Positions 42,318 to 49,921 of a DNA stretch of 64,000 nt are shown in pieces (position 1 is the first letter of the stretch; each line of letters begins with the position of its first letter). Source of the stretch: Tsukamurella sp040611135 (GTDB lineage: Bacteria; Actinomycetota; Actinomycetes; Mycobacteriales; Mycobacteriaceae); contig NZ_JBEXNL010000019.1 in assembly GCF_040611135.1 (NCBI RefSeq), forward strand, positions 24,389 to 88,388, read 5' to 3'. Both the position numbers and the translations under genes were made by a program. Below the pieces are notes generated by a model. That model was not told the DNA's origin. It searched no databases and saw only the letters and a list, made by a program, of their open reading frames with translations.

Positions 42318-43748
42318 ATGGTGAATGAAACATCAGCGTTCCGGATGGGGATGCGAGGCGTCGCGGCGCTGATCAGCGCGATCGTCGTGGTCGCGACCGG
42401 CCTCGTCGCGACCCCCGCCGCTCAGGCGGTCCCGGCCATCGTCGAGCCCGCCCCGCCGGCGGACTCCTTCTACGACCGACCGGCCGACCTGGCATCGATG
42501 AAGCCGGGCGAGATCGTGCGGACTCGCACCACGTCGATCCGGTCGCTGCAGGTCATGCCGGTCAACGTGGACGCCTGGCAGCTCGCCTACCGGACCACGG
42601 GCATGGACGGTGCGCCGGACATGACGGTGACCACTGTGATGGTGCCTCGTGGCAAGAAGCCGACCAAGCTGCTGTCCTACCAGGCGGCCGCGGACTCGAC
42701 CCTGCGGATCTGCCAGTCGTCGTACGCCGCGACCAAGGGCGGTCCGGTGGATCTCGCCGCGAAGGAGGGGCCGCTCACCTTCGGCATGCCCGCTGCCGAA
42801 CTGCTGTTCGCGAATCTCGGCCTGCAGGAGGGCTGGGCGGTGTCCATGCCCGATCACGGCGGCGGCGACAACCGCTTCCTCACGCCCCGTCAGCCCGGCT
42901 GGGCGGTCCTGGACGGCATCCGCGCCGTCGAGAACTTCACGCGTCTCGGACTGAACGCCACGACGCCGGTCACGCTGTGGGGCTACTCGGGCGGCGCGAT
43001 CGCCAGTAGCTGGACCATCGAGGAGCAACCCACCTACGCGCCCGAGCTGAACATCCGCGGTGCGGCCTTCGGTGCGCCGGAGCGCGACCTGGAGGCCTCG
43101 CTGCGGTCGGTGAACACGTCGCTGCTCGCGGGCCTGATCCCGCTCGCCCTCTCCTCGCTCGGTAAGGACTCCGAGGAGTTCCGGGTGGCGCTGGACAAGG
43201 TGCTCACGCCCGAGGGACGAGCGCGGGTCGACGCGACCCGCAGCCACTGCATGCCGCAGAACGTGGTCGCGAACCTGTGGTTCGACTACAACCGGATGCT
43301 CACCAAACCGGTGGATGAGGTACTCCGGATCCCGGTGATCGCCAGGACGATCCGTGAGCGTGGCGTCAGCGGCCGCGTCCCGACGGTGCCGGCCTACGTC
43401 TACAACGGGATCACCGAGGAGGTCGCGCCGATCACGGGCACCGACGAGCTGGTCAACTCGTACTGCAAGGGTGGTGAGTCGGTGACCTACCGCCGCGAGG
43501 AGTTCCCGCCGAACCCGGTCAAACAGCTCATGACCACGCACGGCACCGTCGTGGTGACCGGCGCGGGCGGCGCCTTCACCTGGCTCAAGGACCGGATGAA
43601 CTCGACCGGGCCGGCCCCGTCGGGCTGTGACATCCGCAATGTCTTCAGCAGTGGCCTCGAACCCGCGGCGATCGCCACCTTCGGCCAGGCGGTCGGCACT
43701 ATACTCTCTTCGCTGGTGGGTGCGCCGATCGGGACCGGGCCCCGGTAG
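42318..43748 (+). CDS. Secreted lipase (LIP family)
   Basis: A 476-aa alpha/beta hydrolase of the secretory lipase family (PF03583 type). The signal peptide runs to about residue 36 (VATPAAQA). The nucleophile elbow GYSGG carries Ser224; an Asp in YNGITEEVAP and His in TTHGTVVVTG are the likely remaining triad members. Several cysteines could form disulfides. It probably hydrolyses host or environmental lipids or esters outside the cell. It is divergent from mfd and its stop touches the azlD stop. Confidence 0.9.
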   Translation: MVNETSAFRMGMRGVAALISAIVVVATGLVATPAAQAVPAIVEPAPPADSFYDRPADLASMKPGEIVRTRTTSIRSLQVMPVNVDAWQLAYRTTGMDGAPDMTVTTVMVPRGKKPTKLLSYQAAADSTLRICQSSYAATKGGPVDLAAKEGPLTFGMPAAELLFANLGLQEGWAVSMPDHGGGDNRFLTPRQPGWAVLDGIRAVENFTRLGLNATTPVTLWGYSGGAIASSWTIEEQPTYAPELNIRGAAFGAPERDLEASLRSVNTSLLAGLIPLALSSLGKDSEEFRVALDKVLTPEGRARVDATRSHCMPQNVVANLWFDYNRMLTKPVDEVLRIPVIARTIRERGVSGRVPTVPAYVYNGITEEVAPITGTDELVNSYCKGGESVTYRREEFPPNPVKQLMTTHGTVVVTGAGGAFTWLKDRMNSTGPAPSGCDIRNVFSSGLEPAAIATFGQAVGTILSSLVGAPIGTGPR

Positions 43749-44063
43749 TCAGCCCACGCCGAGCAGGCGCAGGCCTGCTGTGGTGCCGCCCGCTGCGAGA
43801 ATGATCAGGGGGAGTGGCACCCGGCGCCAGGCGAGGATGCCCGCCACCGTGACTCCGCAGACCCGGGCGGCGCTGGCGAGGCCGTCCGCCTCGACGAAGG
43901 TCGAGGTCGCGGCGACCCCGGCCAGGAGGATCAGCGCGCAGAGGTCGACGGTGCGTCGGGCCGCCGGGCCCGGCTCGAACCTGCGGGCCATCACGGGGCC
44001 GGCGGCCCGCAGGGCGAGCGTGACGGCGGCGAGCGCCGCTCCGGCCCAGAGGACGCCGATCAC
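43749..44063 (-). CDS. AzlD-type branched-chain amino-acid exporter subunit
   Basis: A 104-aa protein with four hydrophobic segments (VLWAGAALAAVTLAL, CALILLAGVAATS, VCGVTVAGILAW, LPLIILAAGG), matching the small subunit of AzlCD/BrnEF exporters. The GTG at 44063 overlaps the azlC stop (GTGA), so subunits are made in coupled fashion. The RRVPLPLIILAA ending is typical. Confidence 0.82.
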   Translation of the reverse strand: MIGVLWAGAALAAVTLALRAAGPVMARRFEPGPAARRTVDLCALILLAGVAATSTFVEADGLASAARVCGVTVAGILAWRRVPLPLIILAAGGTTAGLRLLGVG

Positions 44064-44737
44064 GGCCAGGAACCCGTCGCGAGGCGGAGCACCGGGATGG
44101 CCGCCAGCGCGAGCACGGGCGCGAGTCCTGTGGGTGCCCACGGCGCGACGGCGAGTGCGAGGGCGGCGCCGACGAGCAGCGGGCGCCGCGTGTCGTCGGC
44201 GCGGAGCGCGGGCATGACGAGGGCGAGGATGACGGCGGGGAACACGGCGTCGAGCCCGAGGGACTCCGGGCGGATCACCGAACCCAGTGCCGCGCCGGCG
44301 GCGGCGCCGGTGGGCCAGGCCAGCGCGATGCCGGTGCCCGCGTATGTCAGCCCGCGTCGGCCCGAGGTCTCGTCCGGCTGCGCCAGCGCGAGGGCGACGG
44401 ACTCGTCGTTGATGAGGTGGATGCGCGCGAAGCGCCCGGGGCCCGTTCCCAGGTAGGGTGCGGCGGCCAGGCCGTAAGGGAGGTGGCGGACGTTCACCAT
44501 CGCACCGGCGGCGAACGCCAGCAACGGGGAGCCCCCTGCCGCGATCAGGCCGACGAAGAGCATCTCCGAGGACGCGGCCAACACCAGGATCGCGAGTAGC
44601 GGGGCGAACCACCAGGGCAGGCCCGCGGCGACCGCCTGCGCTCCGTACGCGAGGCCGACGCACAGCACCGCGACGGACAGCAGCGCCGCCGGCCGGAGTA
44701 GTGGATCCGTCCGCATCGTTCGCCACTTCGTACGCAT
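44060..44737 (-). CDS. AzlC-type branched-chain amino-acid exporter subunit
   Basis: A 225-aa membrane protein with about seven hydrophobic segments. SSEMLFVGLIAAGGSPLLAFAAGAMVNVRHLPYGLA is the AzlC hallmark region; INDESVALAL follows. Works with AzlD to export branched-chain amino acids or analogues. ATG 44737 is chosen; TTG 44743 is a longer option. A divergent XRE-cupin regulator shares the promoter region, an arrangement often seen for azlCD. Confidence 0.86.
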   Translation of the reverse strand: MRTKWRTMRTDPLLRPAALLSVAVLCVGLAYGAQAVAAGLPWWFAPLLAILVLAASSEMLFVGLIAAGGSPLLAFAAGAMVNVRHLPYGLAAAPYLGTGPGRFARIHLINDESVALALAQPDETSGRRGLTYAGTGIALAWPTGAAAGAALGSVIRPESLGLDAVFPAVILALVMPALRADDTRRPLLVGAALALAVAPWAPTGLAPVLALAAIPVLRLATGSWP

Positions 44738-44765
44738 GTCCAATAGGGTGAACGAAGGCGATGCT

Positions 44766-44781
44766 GTTCGTCAAGTCGAAC
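44766..44781. promoter_or_regulatory. Inverted repeat in the azlC/XRE spacer
   Basis: GTTCG-N6-CGAAC, perfect, in the 64-base divergent spacer. GAACG at 44750-44754 and GCGAAC at 44796-44801 look like further half-sites. A plausible operator for the neighbouring XRE-cupin regulator. Confidence 0.45.
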
Positions 44782-44801
44782 GATAGGAGTGTGTAGCGAA
44801 C

Positions 44802-45353
44802 ATGTCGAGTGTTCCGATCATGGCCATCGCGTCCGGAATCCAGCGCGAGCGGGCCGCCGCGGGGTGGAGTATGGCCGAGCTCGCCCGCAGGGCGGGCATC
44901 GCCAAATCGACCCTGTCCCAGTTGGAGGCGGGCACGGGGAACCCGAGCGTCGAGACCCTGTGGGCGTTGGCCACGGCACTCGGGATCCCGTTCGCGCGGC
45001 TACTCGGAGGTGGGGAGGTCGAGGTGACGGTGGTTCGGGCCGGCGAGGGAGCGACGGTGCCCTCCGACTCCGCCGACTACGCCGCGACCCTGCTCACCGC
45101 GGCCCCGCCCGGGGTGCGAAGGGACGTCTACCGGGTGGACGCGGAGCCGGGTTCCCGCCGCGAATCGACCGCGCACCCGCCGGGCACCCTCGAGCATGTC
45201 TTCGTCTGCGCGGGCCGGGCGCTGGTGGGGCCCGTGGATCGCTCCGTCACCCTCGACGCGGGTGATTTCATCACCTACGCCGGCGATGCGCCGCACGTCT
45301 TCGAGGCACTCGAATCCGGGACCCGCGCCGTCCTGATCAGTGAGCAACGGTAG
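44802..45353 (+). CDS. XRE-cupin transcriptional regulator
   Basis: A 183-aa protein. The XRE helix-turn-helix lies at about residues 9-62 (IQRERAAAGWSMAELARRAGIAKSTLSQLE, then NPSVETLWALATALGI), and a C-terminal cupin barrel from about residue 95 (LEHVFVCAGRALVG, LDAGDFITYAGDAPHVFEAL) binds the effector. It probably represses azlDC and itself in response to an amino acid or related ligand. Confidence 0.9.
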   Translation: MSSVPIMAIASGIQRERAAAGWSMAELARRAGIAKSTLSQLEAGTGNPSVETLWALATALGIPFARLLGGGEVEVTVVRAGEGATVPSDSADYAATLLTAAPPGVRRDVYRVDAEPGSRRESTAHPPGTLEHVFVCAGRALVGPVDRSVTLDAGDFITYAGDAPHVFEALESGTRAVLISEQR

Positions 45354-45490
45354 GAGCGATCACCGGGAAGGCATCCGCGCCCGCCGCGGACGAGCCGGTG
45401 CTCCCGAAGGGTGCGGTGCCCGGTTTGTCACTCTTCGGTCGTCCGATCAGGGGATACCGCACCCCGGCCGCGTCGGCCTAGCGTTGCGCC

Positions 45491-45982
45491 ATGACCTACC
45501 ACGATCCCGGACGACCGGCCGCACCGCGCCCCGGCGGATTCGGTCAGCCCCACCGCGGCCCGCGGCCGCAGGCCGCGCCCTACGGCGGTCATCCGCAGCA
45601 GCCCGCGCAACCCTACCCGGGCTACCCGCAGCAGACCTCGCCGGCGCAATTCCACCAGGGGGCGCCGGTGCCGTTCCAGCAGGCTCCCGCCGGCCTTTCG
45701 CAGCCGTTTCCGGCGGGTCCCGCGCCCCAGCCCCCGGCGCCGGGCAACACCGGTGGCGCCGCCCGGACCGCAGGTAGGGCCCTCGGCGCGACCGGCCGCG
45801 CGGTCGGTGGCTTCTTCGAGGTGCTGGGGATCCTGCTGTACCACCTGATCTGGGGTGGCATCGCCGTCGCCGGTGTGGCGCTCACCGGTACCTTCGGGCC
45901 GGTGGCGCTGCTCGCCACCCTGGTCGGCGCCGTCGTGCTGATCCTCTACTGGACGACCGGCTGGCAGATCTGGTTCTTCTAG
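45491..45982 (+). CDS. Pro/Gln-rich membrane protein
   Basis: A 163-aa protein. The first 90 residues are low-complexity Pro/Gln/Gly (PQQPAQPYPGYPQQ); two hydrophobic segments follow (GGFFEVLGILLYHLIWGGIAVAGVALTG and VALLATLVGAVVLILYW), ending WQIWFF. No known function. It has the same design as the protein at 33755-34147. Its stop overlaps by four bases with the stop of the convergent TetR gene. Confidence 0.7.
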   Translation: MTYHDPGRPAAPRPGGFGQPHRGPRPQAAPYGGHPQQPAQPYPGYPQQTSPAQFHQGAPVPFQQAPAGLSQPFPAGPAPQPPAPGNTGGAARTAGRALGATGRAVGGFFEVLGILLYHLIWGGIAVAGVALTGTFGPVALLATLVGAVVLILYWTTGWQIWFF

Positions 45983-46623
45983 GCCTCCGGCTCGGCCCGC
46001 TGGCTCGGCTCGATGGCGACGGGGTTCTCCTTGAGGCCGATCAGGCCGTACCAGGACAGGTTGACGATGTGGGCAGCCACCGCCTCCTTGGGCGGATCGC
46101 GCACCTCCAGCCACCACTGGGCCGTCATCGCGACCATCCCGACCAGGGCCTGCGCGTACAGCGGCGCGAGCTCGGGGTCGAGGTTCTTGCTCTCGAATTC
46201 GCTCTCGAGGTGGATCTCGACCTGGCTCACCAGGTCGTTGAGCAGGGTCGAATAGCCGCCGGTGTGCTCGACTGAGCTGTTGCGGGTGAGGATGCGGAAT
46301 CCGTCGGAGCGCTCCTCGACGTAGGTCAGCAGCGCGAGGGTGATCTGCTCGATCCGCGTCTTGGAGCGGTCCTCGAGCAGCGCCCTGGAGAACACCTCGA
46401 GCACCATCTCCATCTCGCGATCGACCACGACGGCGTAGAGGCCCTCCTTGCCGCCGAAGTGCTCGTAGACCACCGGCTTCGACACTCCCGCCTTCGCCGC
46501 GACCTCCTCGATCGTGGCGGCCGCGTATCCGCGGTCGGCGAAGACCGAGCGCGCGGTGTCGACGAGCTGACTGCGGCGTTCCGCCGCGGTCATCCGCTTG
46601 CGGGGCTTGGCGGTCGAGGTCAC
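45979..46623 (-). CDS. TetR family transcriptional regulator
   Basis: A 214-aa regulator. MTAAERRSQLVDTARSVFADRGYAAATIEEVAAKAGVSKPVVYEHFGGKEGLYAVV is a full TetR HTH; the C-terminal domain has WWLEVRDPPKEAVAAHIVNLSWYGL. It resembles the TetR gene next to mfd in M. tuberculosis (Rv1019), which suits its position in the displaced mfd region. GTG 46623 overlaps the stop of the small membrane-protein gene (GTGA), so the pair is coupled. Confidence 0.88.
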   Translation of the reverse strand: MTSTAKPRKRMTAAERRSQLVDTARSVFADRGYAAATIEEVAAKAGVSKPVVYEHFGGKEGLYAVVVDREMEMVLEVFSRALLEDRSKTRIEQITLALLTYVEERSDGFRILTRNSSVEHTGGYSTLLNDLVSQVEIHLESEFESKNLDPELAPLYAQALVGMVAMTAQWWLEVRDPPKEAVAAHIVNLSWYGLIGLKENPVAIEPSQRAEPEA

Positions 46624-46949
46624 GGCGTGTCCGCGCCGGGCGCCCCGGTACCCGTCTCCGGGCCCGACGGTGCCGCACCGTCGGCCTCCGAGCGCGGCGC
46701 CTGCGCCGCGACCTGCGCCCGGTAGGCCGCCTCCGCCTTGTCGTGCTGGCGCTTGATGTAGCGGCTGGCGAACAGCAGGCCCACGAAGAAGAGCAGCTCG
46801 AAGACGATCGCGACCCCGTACAGCACCTGTTGCGTCGTGTTCTGCGCGTCCGTCAGACGCCAGATCAGCACCGCCAGCACCAGCAGCAGGACTGCACCCA
46901 TGGCCTTCAGGTTGAGGCCGTTGCTGAACGGAAGCGGCTTGTCACTCAT
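46620..46949 (-). CDS. Small two-helix membrane protein
   Basis: A 109-aa protein with two hydrophobic segments (MGAVLLLVLAVLIWRL and VLYGVAIVFELLFFVGLLFA), then a basic stretch (SRYIKRQHDKAEAAYR) and a disordered Pro/Gly/Ala C-terminus that includes a palindromic copy pair of the octamer GACGGTGC. Unknown function. Coupled to the TetR gene. It lies 15 bases after the nuoN stop, so it could receive nuo read-through. Confidence 0.7.
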   Translation of the reverse strand: MSDKPLPFSNGLNLKAMGAVLLLVLAVLIWRLTDAQNTTQQVLYGVAIVFELLFFVGLLFASRYIKRQHDKAEAAYRAQVAAQAPRSEADGAAPSGPETGTGAPGADTP

Positions 46950-46964
46950 GGGTGACGATTCTAC

Positions 46965-48446
46965 TTACCGGCCCGAGAACACCGTGATGTCGGCGAACAG
47001 GTCCAGCAGCGGCTGGGGGAACACGCCCAGCGCGATCACCGCGACGATGCCGACCGCGATCGCGAAACCCGTCATCGGGTCCACCCGGGGTACGTCCGGC
47101 GCGAACTCGTGCGGGGGCGCGAAGTACATGGTCATGAGCACCCGGATGTAGAACACGGCGGCCAGGGCGCTCGCCAGCACGCCCACCACCACGAGCCACC
47201 CGCCGCCGCGCTGCGCCGCCGCGGTGAACACCGCGAACTTGCCGGCGAATCCGCCGGTCAGCGGGATGCCGGCGAAGGACAGCAGGAACAGCGCCATCGC
47301 GCCGGCGAGCCACGGGCGGGTGCGGCCCAGCCCGGCCCACCGGTCCAGATCGCCCACCTCGACGGTGCCGCCGTCCGGCGTGCTCTCCCGGACGGCGCCC
47401 GCCACGGCGAACGCGCCGACGGTGCTGAGGCCGTATACCGCCAGATAGAAGCACACCGCGCCGGTGCCGCGGACCGTCCCCGCGTAGACGCCGATGAGGA
47501 GGAATCCGGTGTGCGCGACGGCCGAGTACGCCAGGAGGCGCTTGACGTCCGACTGGGTGACGGCGATGACTGAACCCACGATCACGGTGACCACCGCGAT
47601 CACTCCGATCACCGGGCGCCAGGGCACGTCCCGGAAGGCGACGAGAGTCAGCCGGAGGACGACGCCGAACGCGGCGATCTTGGTCGCCGCCGCCATGAAC
47701 GCGGTGACCGGCGTGGGGGCGCCCTGGTAGACATCGGGCACCCACGAGTGGAACGGGACCGCGCCCACCTTGAACAGCAGGCCGACGCCGATCAGCGCCG
47801 CGCCGAGGGTGCCGAGAACGGCGTCCTGCGGCACCGCGGCGAGCGAGGTCGAACCCGTCGCGGCGAACCGCAGCGCGACGCCGAACAGGAGGATCGCCGA
47901 GCTGAACGCGCCCAGGAGGAAGTATTTGAGCGCCGCCTCGAGCGGGAGCAGCCCGCGGCGTGTGGCGAGCGCGCACAGCAGGTACAGCGGTAGCGAGAAC
48001 ACCTCGAGCGCGACGAACAGCGTCAGCAGGTCCTGCGCGGAGACGAAGGCGAGCATGCCGCCGAGGGCGAACAGCGTCAGCGGCACCGCCTCGGTGTGCG
48101 TCAGCGAGTCGTAGCGGCCGACCATCAGCGCGAGCGCGGGCAGCGTCGAGATCACCAGCAGCCCTTGCAGGGAGAGGGAGAGCCCGTCGTCGGCGACCGA
48201 GCCGGCGAGGACGGCCCGCGGGGGAGCGCCGGCATCGGCGAGCAACGCGACGCCGATCAGGGCGGCGAGCACCGCGCCCCCGCCGAGCACTGCGTGGGCC
48301 TTCGCCCGGAGCTCGGCCGGCGCGAAGGCCTCCACGAGCACGCCGAGGATCGCCGCACCGAACACGATCAGGGCGGGCGAGATCTCCGCGTACTCGACGG
48401 ACGGCGCCGGGAGCGCAGCGAGCGGGCCGAGCGGCTGCGGGTTCAT
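46965..48446 (-). CDS. nuoN: NADH-quinone oxidoreductase subunit N
   Basis: A 493-aa antiporter-like membrane subunit of complex I (about 14 helices). LFVALEVFSLPLYLLCALA, KYFLLGAFSSAILLFG and KVGAVPFHSWVPDVYQGAPTPVTAFMAAATKIAAF carry the conserved Glu and Lys residues of the proton channel. The ATG at 48446 overlaps the nuoM stop (ATGA). Last gene of the operon; no clear hairpin follows within the 15 bases before the next gene. Confidence 0.97.
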   Translation of the reverse strand: MNPQPLGPLAALPAPSVEYAEISPALIVFGAAILGVLVEAFAPAELRAKAHAVLGGGAVLAALIGVALLADAGAPPRAVLAGSVADDGLSLSLQGLLVISTLPALALMVGRYDSLTHTEAVPLTLFALGGMLAFVSAQDLLTLFVALEVFSLPLYLLCALATRRGLLPLEAALKYFLLGAFSSAILLFGVALRFAATGSTSLAAVPQDAVLGTLGAALIGVGLLFKVGAVPFHSWVPDVYQGAPTPVTAFMAAATKIAAFGVVLRLTLVAFRDVPWRPVIGVIAVVTVIVGSVIAVTQSDVKRLLAYSAVAHTGFLLIGVYAGTVRGTGAVCFYLAVYGLSTVGAFAVAGAVRESTPDGGTVEVGDLDRWAGLGRTRPWLAGAMALFLLSFAGIPLTGGFAGKFAVFTAAAQRGGGWLVVVGVLASALAAVFYIRVLMTMYFAPPHEFAPDVPRVDPMTGFAIAVGIVAVIALGVFPQPLLDLFADITVFSGR

Positions 48447-49921
48447 CGCGCGACCTCCGCGACCGTGGGCGAGACGGACGGGTTGATCGCGTCCAGCGCG
48501 GGGGCGGGGAACAGGCCCAGCGCGAACAGCGCGACCACGAGCGGGACCAGCACGAGCAACTCGCGCGGCCGGGCATCGTCGACGGTCCGCGTCACGGGCT
48601 CGGGCACCGGGCCGGTGAACATGCGCTGGTAGGTCCACAGGACGTACATCGCGGACAGCACGAGCGCGATCACGGACACGATCGCGGCGATCGCCCACCG
48701 CGGGTAGGTGCCGACCACCACCAGCAACTCGGAGACGAACGGGCCGAGGCCGGGGAGCGAGAGCGTCGCCAGGCCGGCGATGAGGAACACCGCGCCCAGC
48801 TTCGGGGCTCGCGACCACACGCCGCCGAAGTCGGCGATCTCGCGACTGCCGCGCCGCGCGACCAGGATTCCGGCGGTGAGGAACAGCGCGGCGGTCGCCA
48901 CGCCGTGGTTGACCATGTAGAGCACGGAGCCCGCCTGGGAGTCGCCGGTGCGGGCGAAGACGCCCAGGATGATGAAGCCGAAGTGGCTGATCGAGGTGTA
49001 GGCGATGAGCGACATCACATCGCTCTGGCCGATCGCCAGGATCGCGCCGTAGACGATGCCGACCACGGCCAGGGCGGCGATCCACGGCGCGAACCGGGCG
49101 GCGGCGTCGGGGAACAGGGTGAGGCAGTAGCGCAGCATCGCGAACGTGCCGACCTTGTCGACGATCGCCATCATCAGCACGGCCGTCGGCGGATTCGTCT
49201 GCACCGCGGCGCCGGGCAGCCAGGTGTGCAGCGGCCACAGGGGCGCCTTCACGGCGAAGGCGAAGAGGAAGCCGAGGAACATCAGGTCCTGGCCGATGCC
49301 GGGGCCGGGCCGCGCACCGTCGATCAAGGCGCGCAGGTCGAAGGTGCCGGACGCGGCGTACAGCGCGACCACCGCGGCCAGCATGATCAGCCCGCCGGCG
49401 AGGTTGTAGAGGAGGAACTTCACCGCCGCGTGCGCCCGGACCGTCGGATCGCTTCCCGTGCCGCCGAACCCGGCGAGCAGGAAGTACAGCGGGATCAGCA
49501 TGGCCTCGAAGAGCAGGTAGAACAGCAGCACGTCGGTGGTGACGAAGCTGACCAGCACCATCGCCTCGACGGCCATCGTGAGGGCGACGGAGGTGCCGGC
49601 GCGTTCGCTCTCCGACGCGGTCTCGCGCCAGGCGGCGAGCAGCAGGATCGGAAGCAGGGCGGCGGTGAGCAGCACGAGTACCAGGCCGGTACCGTCGAGC
49701 CCGAGGCGGTAGCCCGCGCCGAAGGACGGTATCCAGGAATGCGATTCGACGAACTGGAAGCCGCCCGCCGGGTCGAAGGCGAACGCCAGCCCGATGCCGA
49801 TCATCAGCGCGACGAGCGCCGCCGCCAGCCCGATCCAGCGCGCGGCGCGGGGCACGGCCGCGGCGGCGACGGCACCGACCGCGGGCGCCGCCCAGAGCAG
49901 CGTCAGCCACGGCGCGCTCAT
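48443..49921 (-). CDS. nuoM: NADH-quinone oxidoreductase subunit M
   Basis: A 492-aa proton-pumping membrane subunit. LLFYLLFEAMLIPLYFLLAGFGG has the essential Glu; KAPLWPLHTWLPGAAVQTNPPTAVLMMAIVDKVG and SHFGFIILGVFA are the core channel helices. ATG 49921 overlaps the nuoL stop; a GTG nine bases upstream (49930) is a weaker alternative. Overlaps nuoN at its own stop. Confidence 0.97.
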   Translation of the reverse strand: MSAPWLTLLWAAPAVGAVAAAAVPRAARWIGLAAALVALMIGIGLAFAFDPAGGFQFVESHSWIPSFGAGYRLGLDGTGLVLVLLTAALLPILLLAAWRETASESERAGTSVALTMAVEAMVLVSFVTTDVLLFYLLFEAMLIPLYFLLAGFGGTGSDPTVRAHAAVKFLLYNLAGGLIMLAAVVALYAASGTFDLRALIDGARPGPGIGQDLMFLGFLFAFAVKAPLWPLHTWLPGAAVQTNPPTAVLMMAIVDKVGTFAMLRYCLTLFPDAAARFAPWIAALAVVGIVYGAILAIGQSDVMSLIAYTSISHFGFIILGVFARTGDSQAGSVLYMVNHGVATAALFLTAGILVARRGSREIADFGGVWSRAPKLGAVFLIAGLATLSLPGLGPFVSELLVVVGTYPRWAIAAIVSVIALVLSAMYVLWTYQRMFTGPVPEPVTRTVDDARPRELLVLVPLVVALFALGLFPAPALDAINPSVSPTVAEVAR

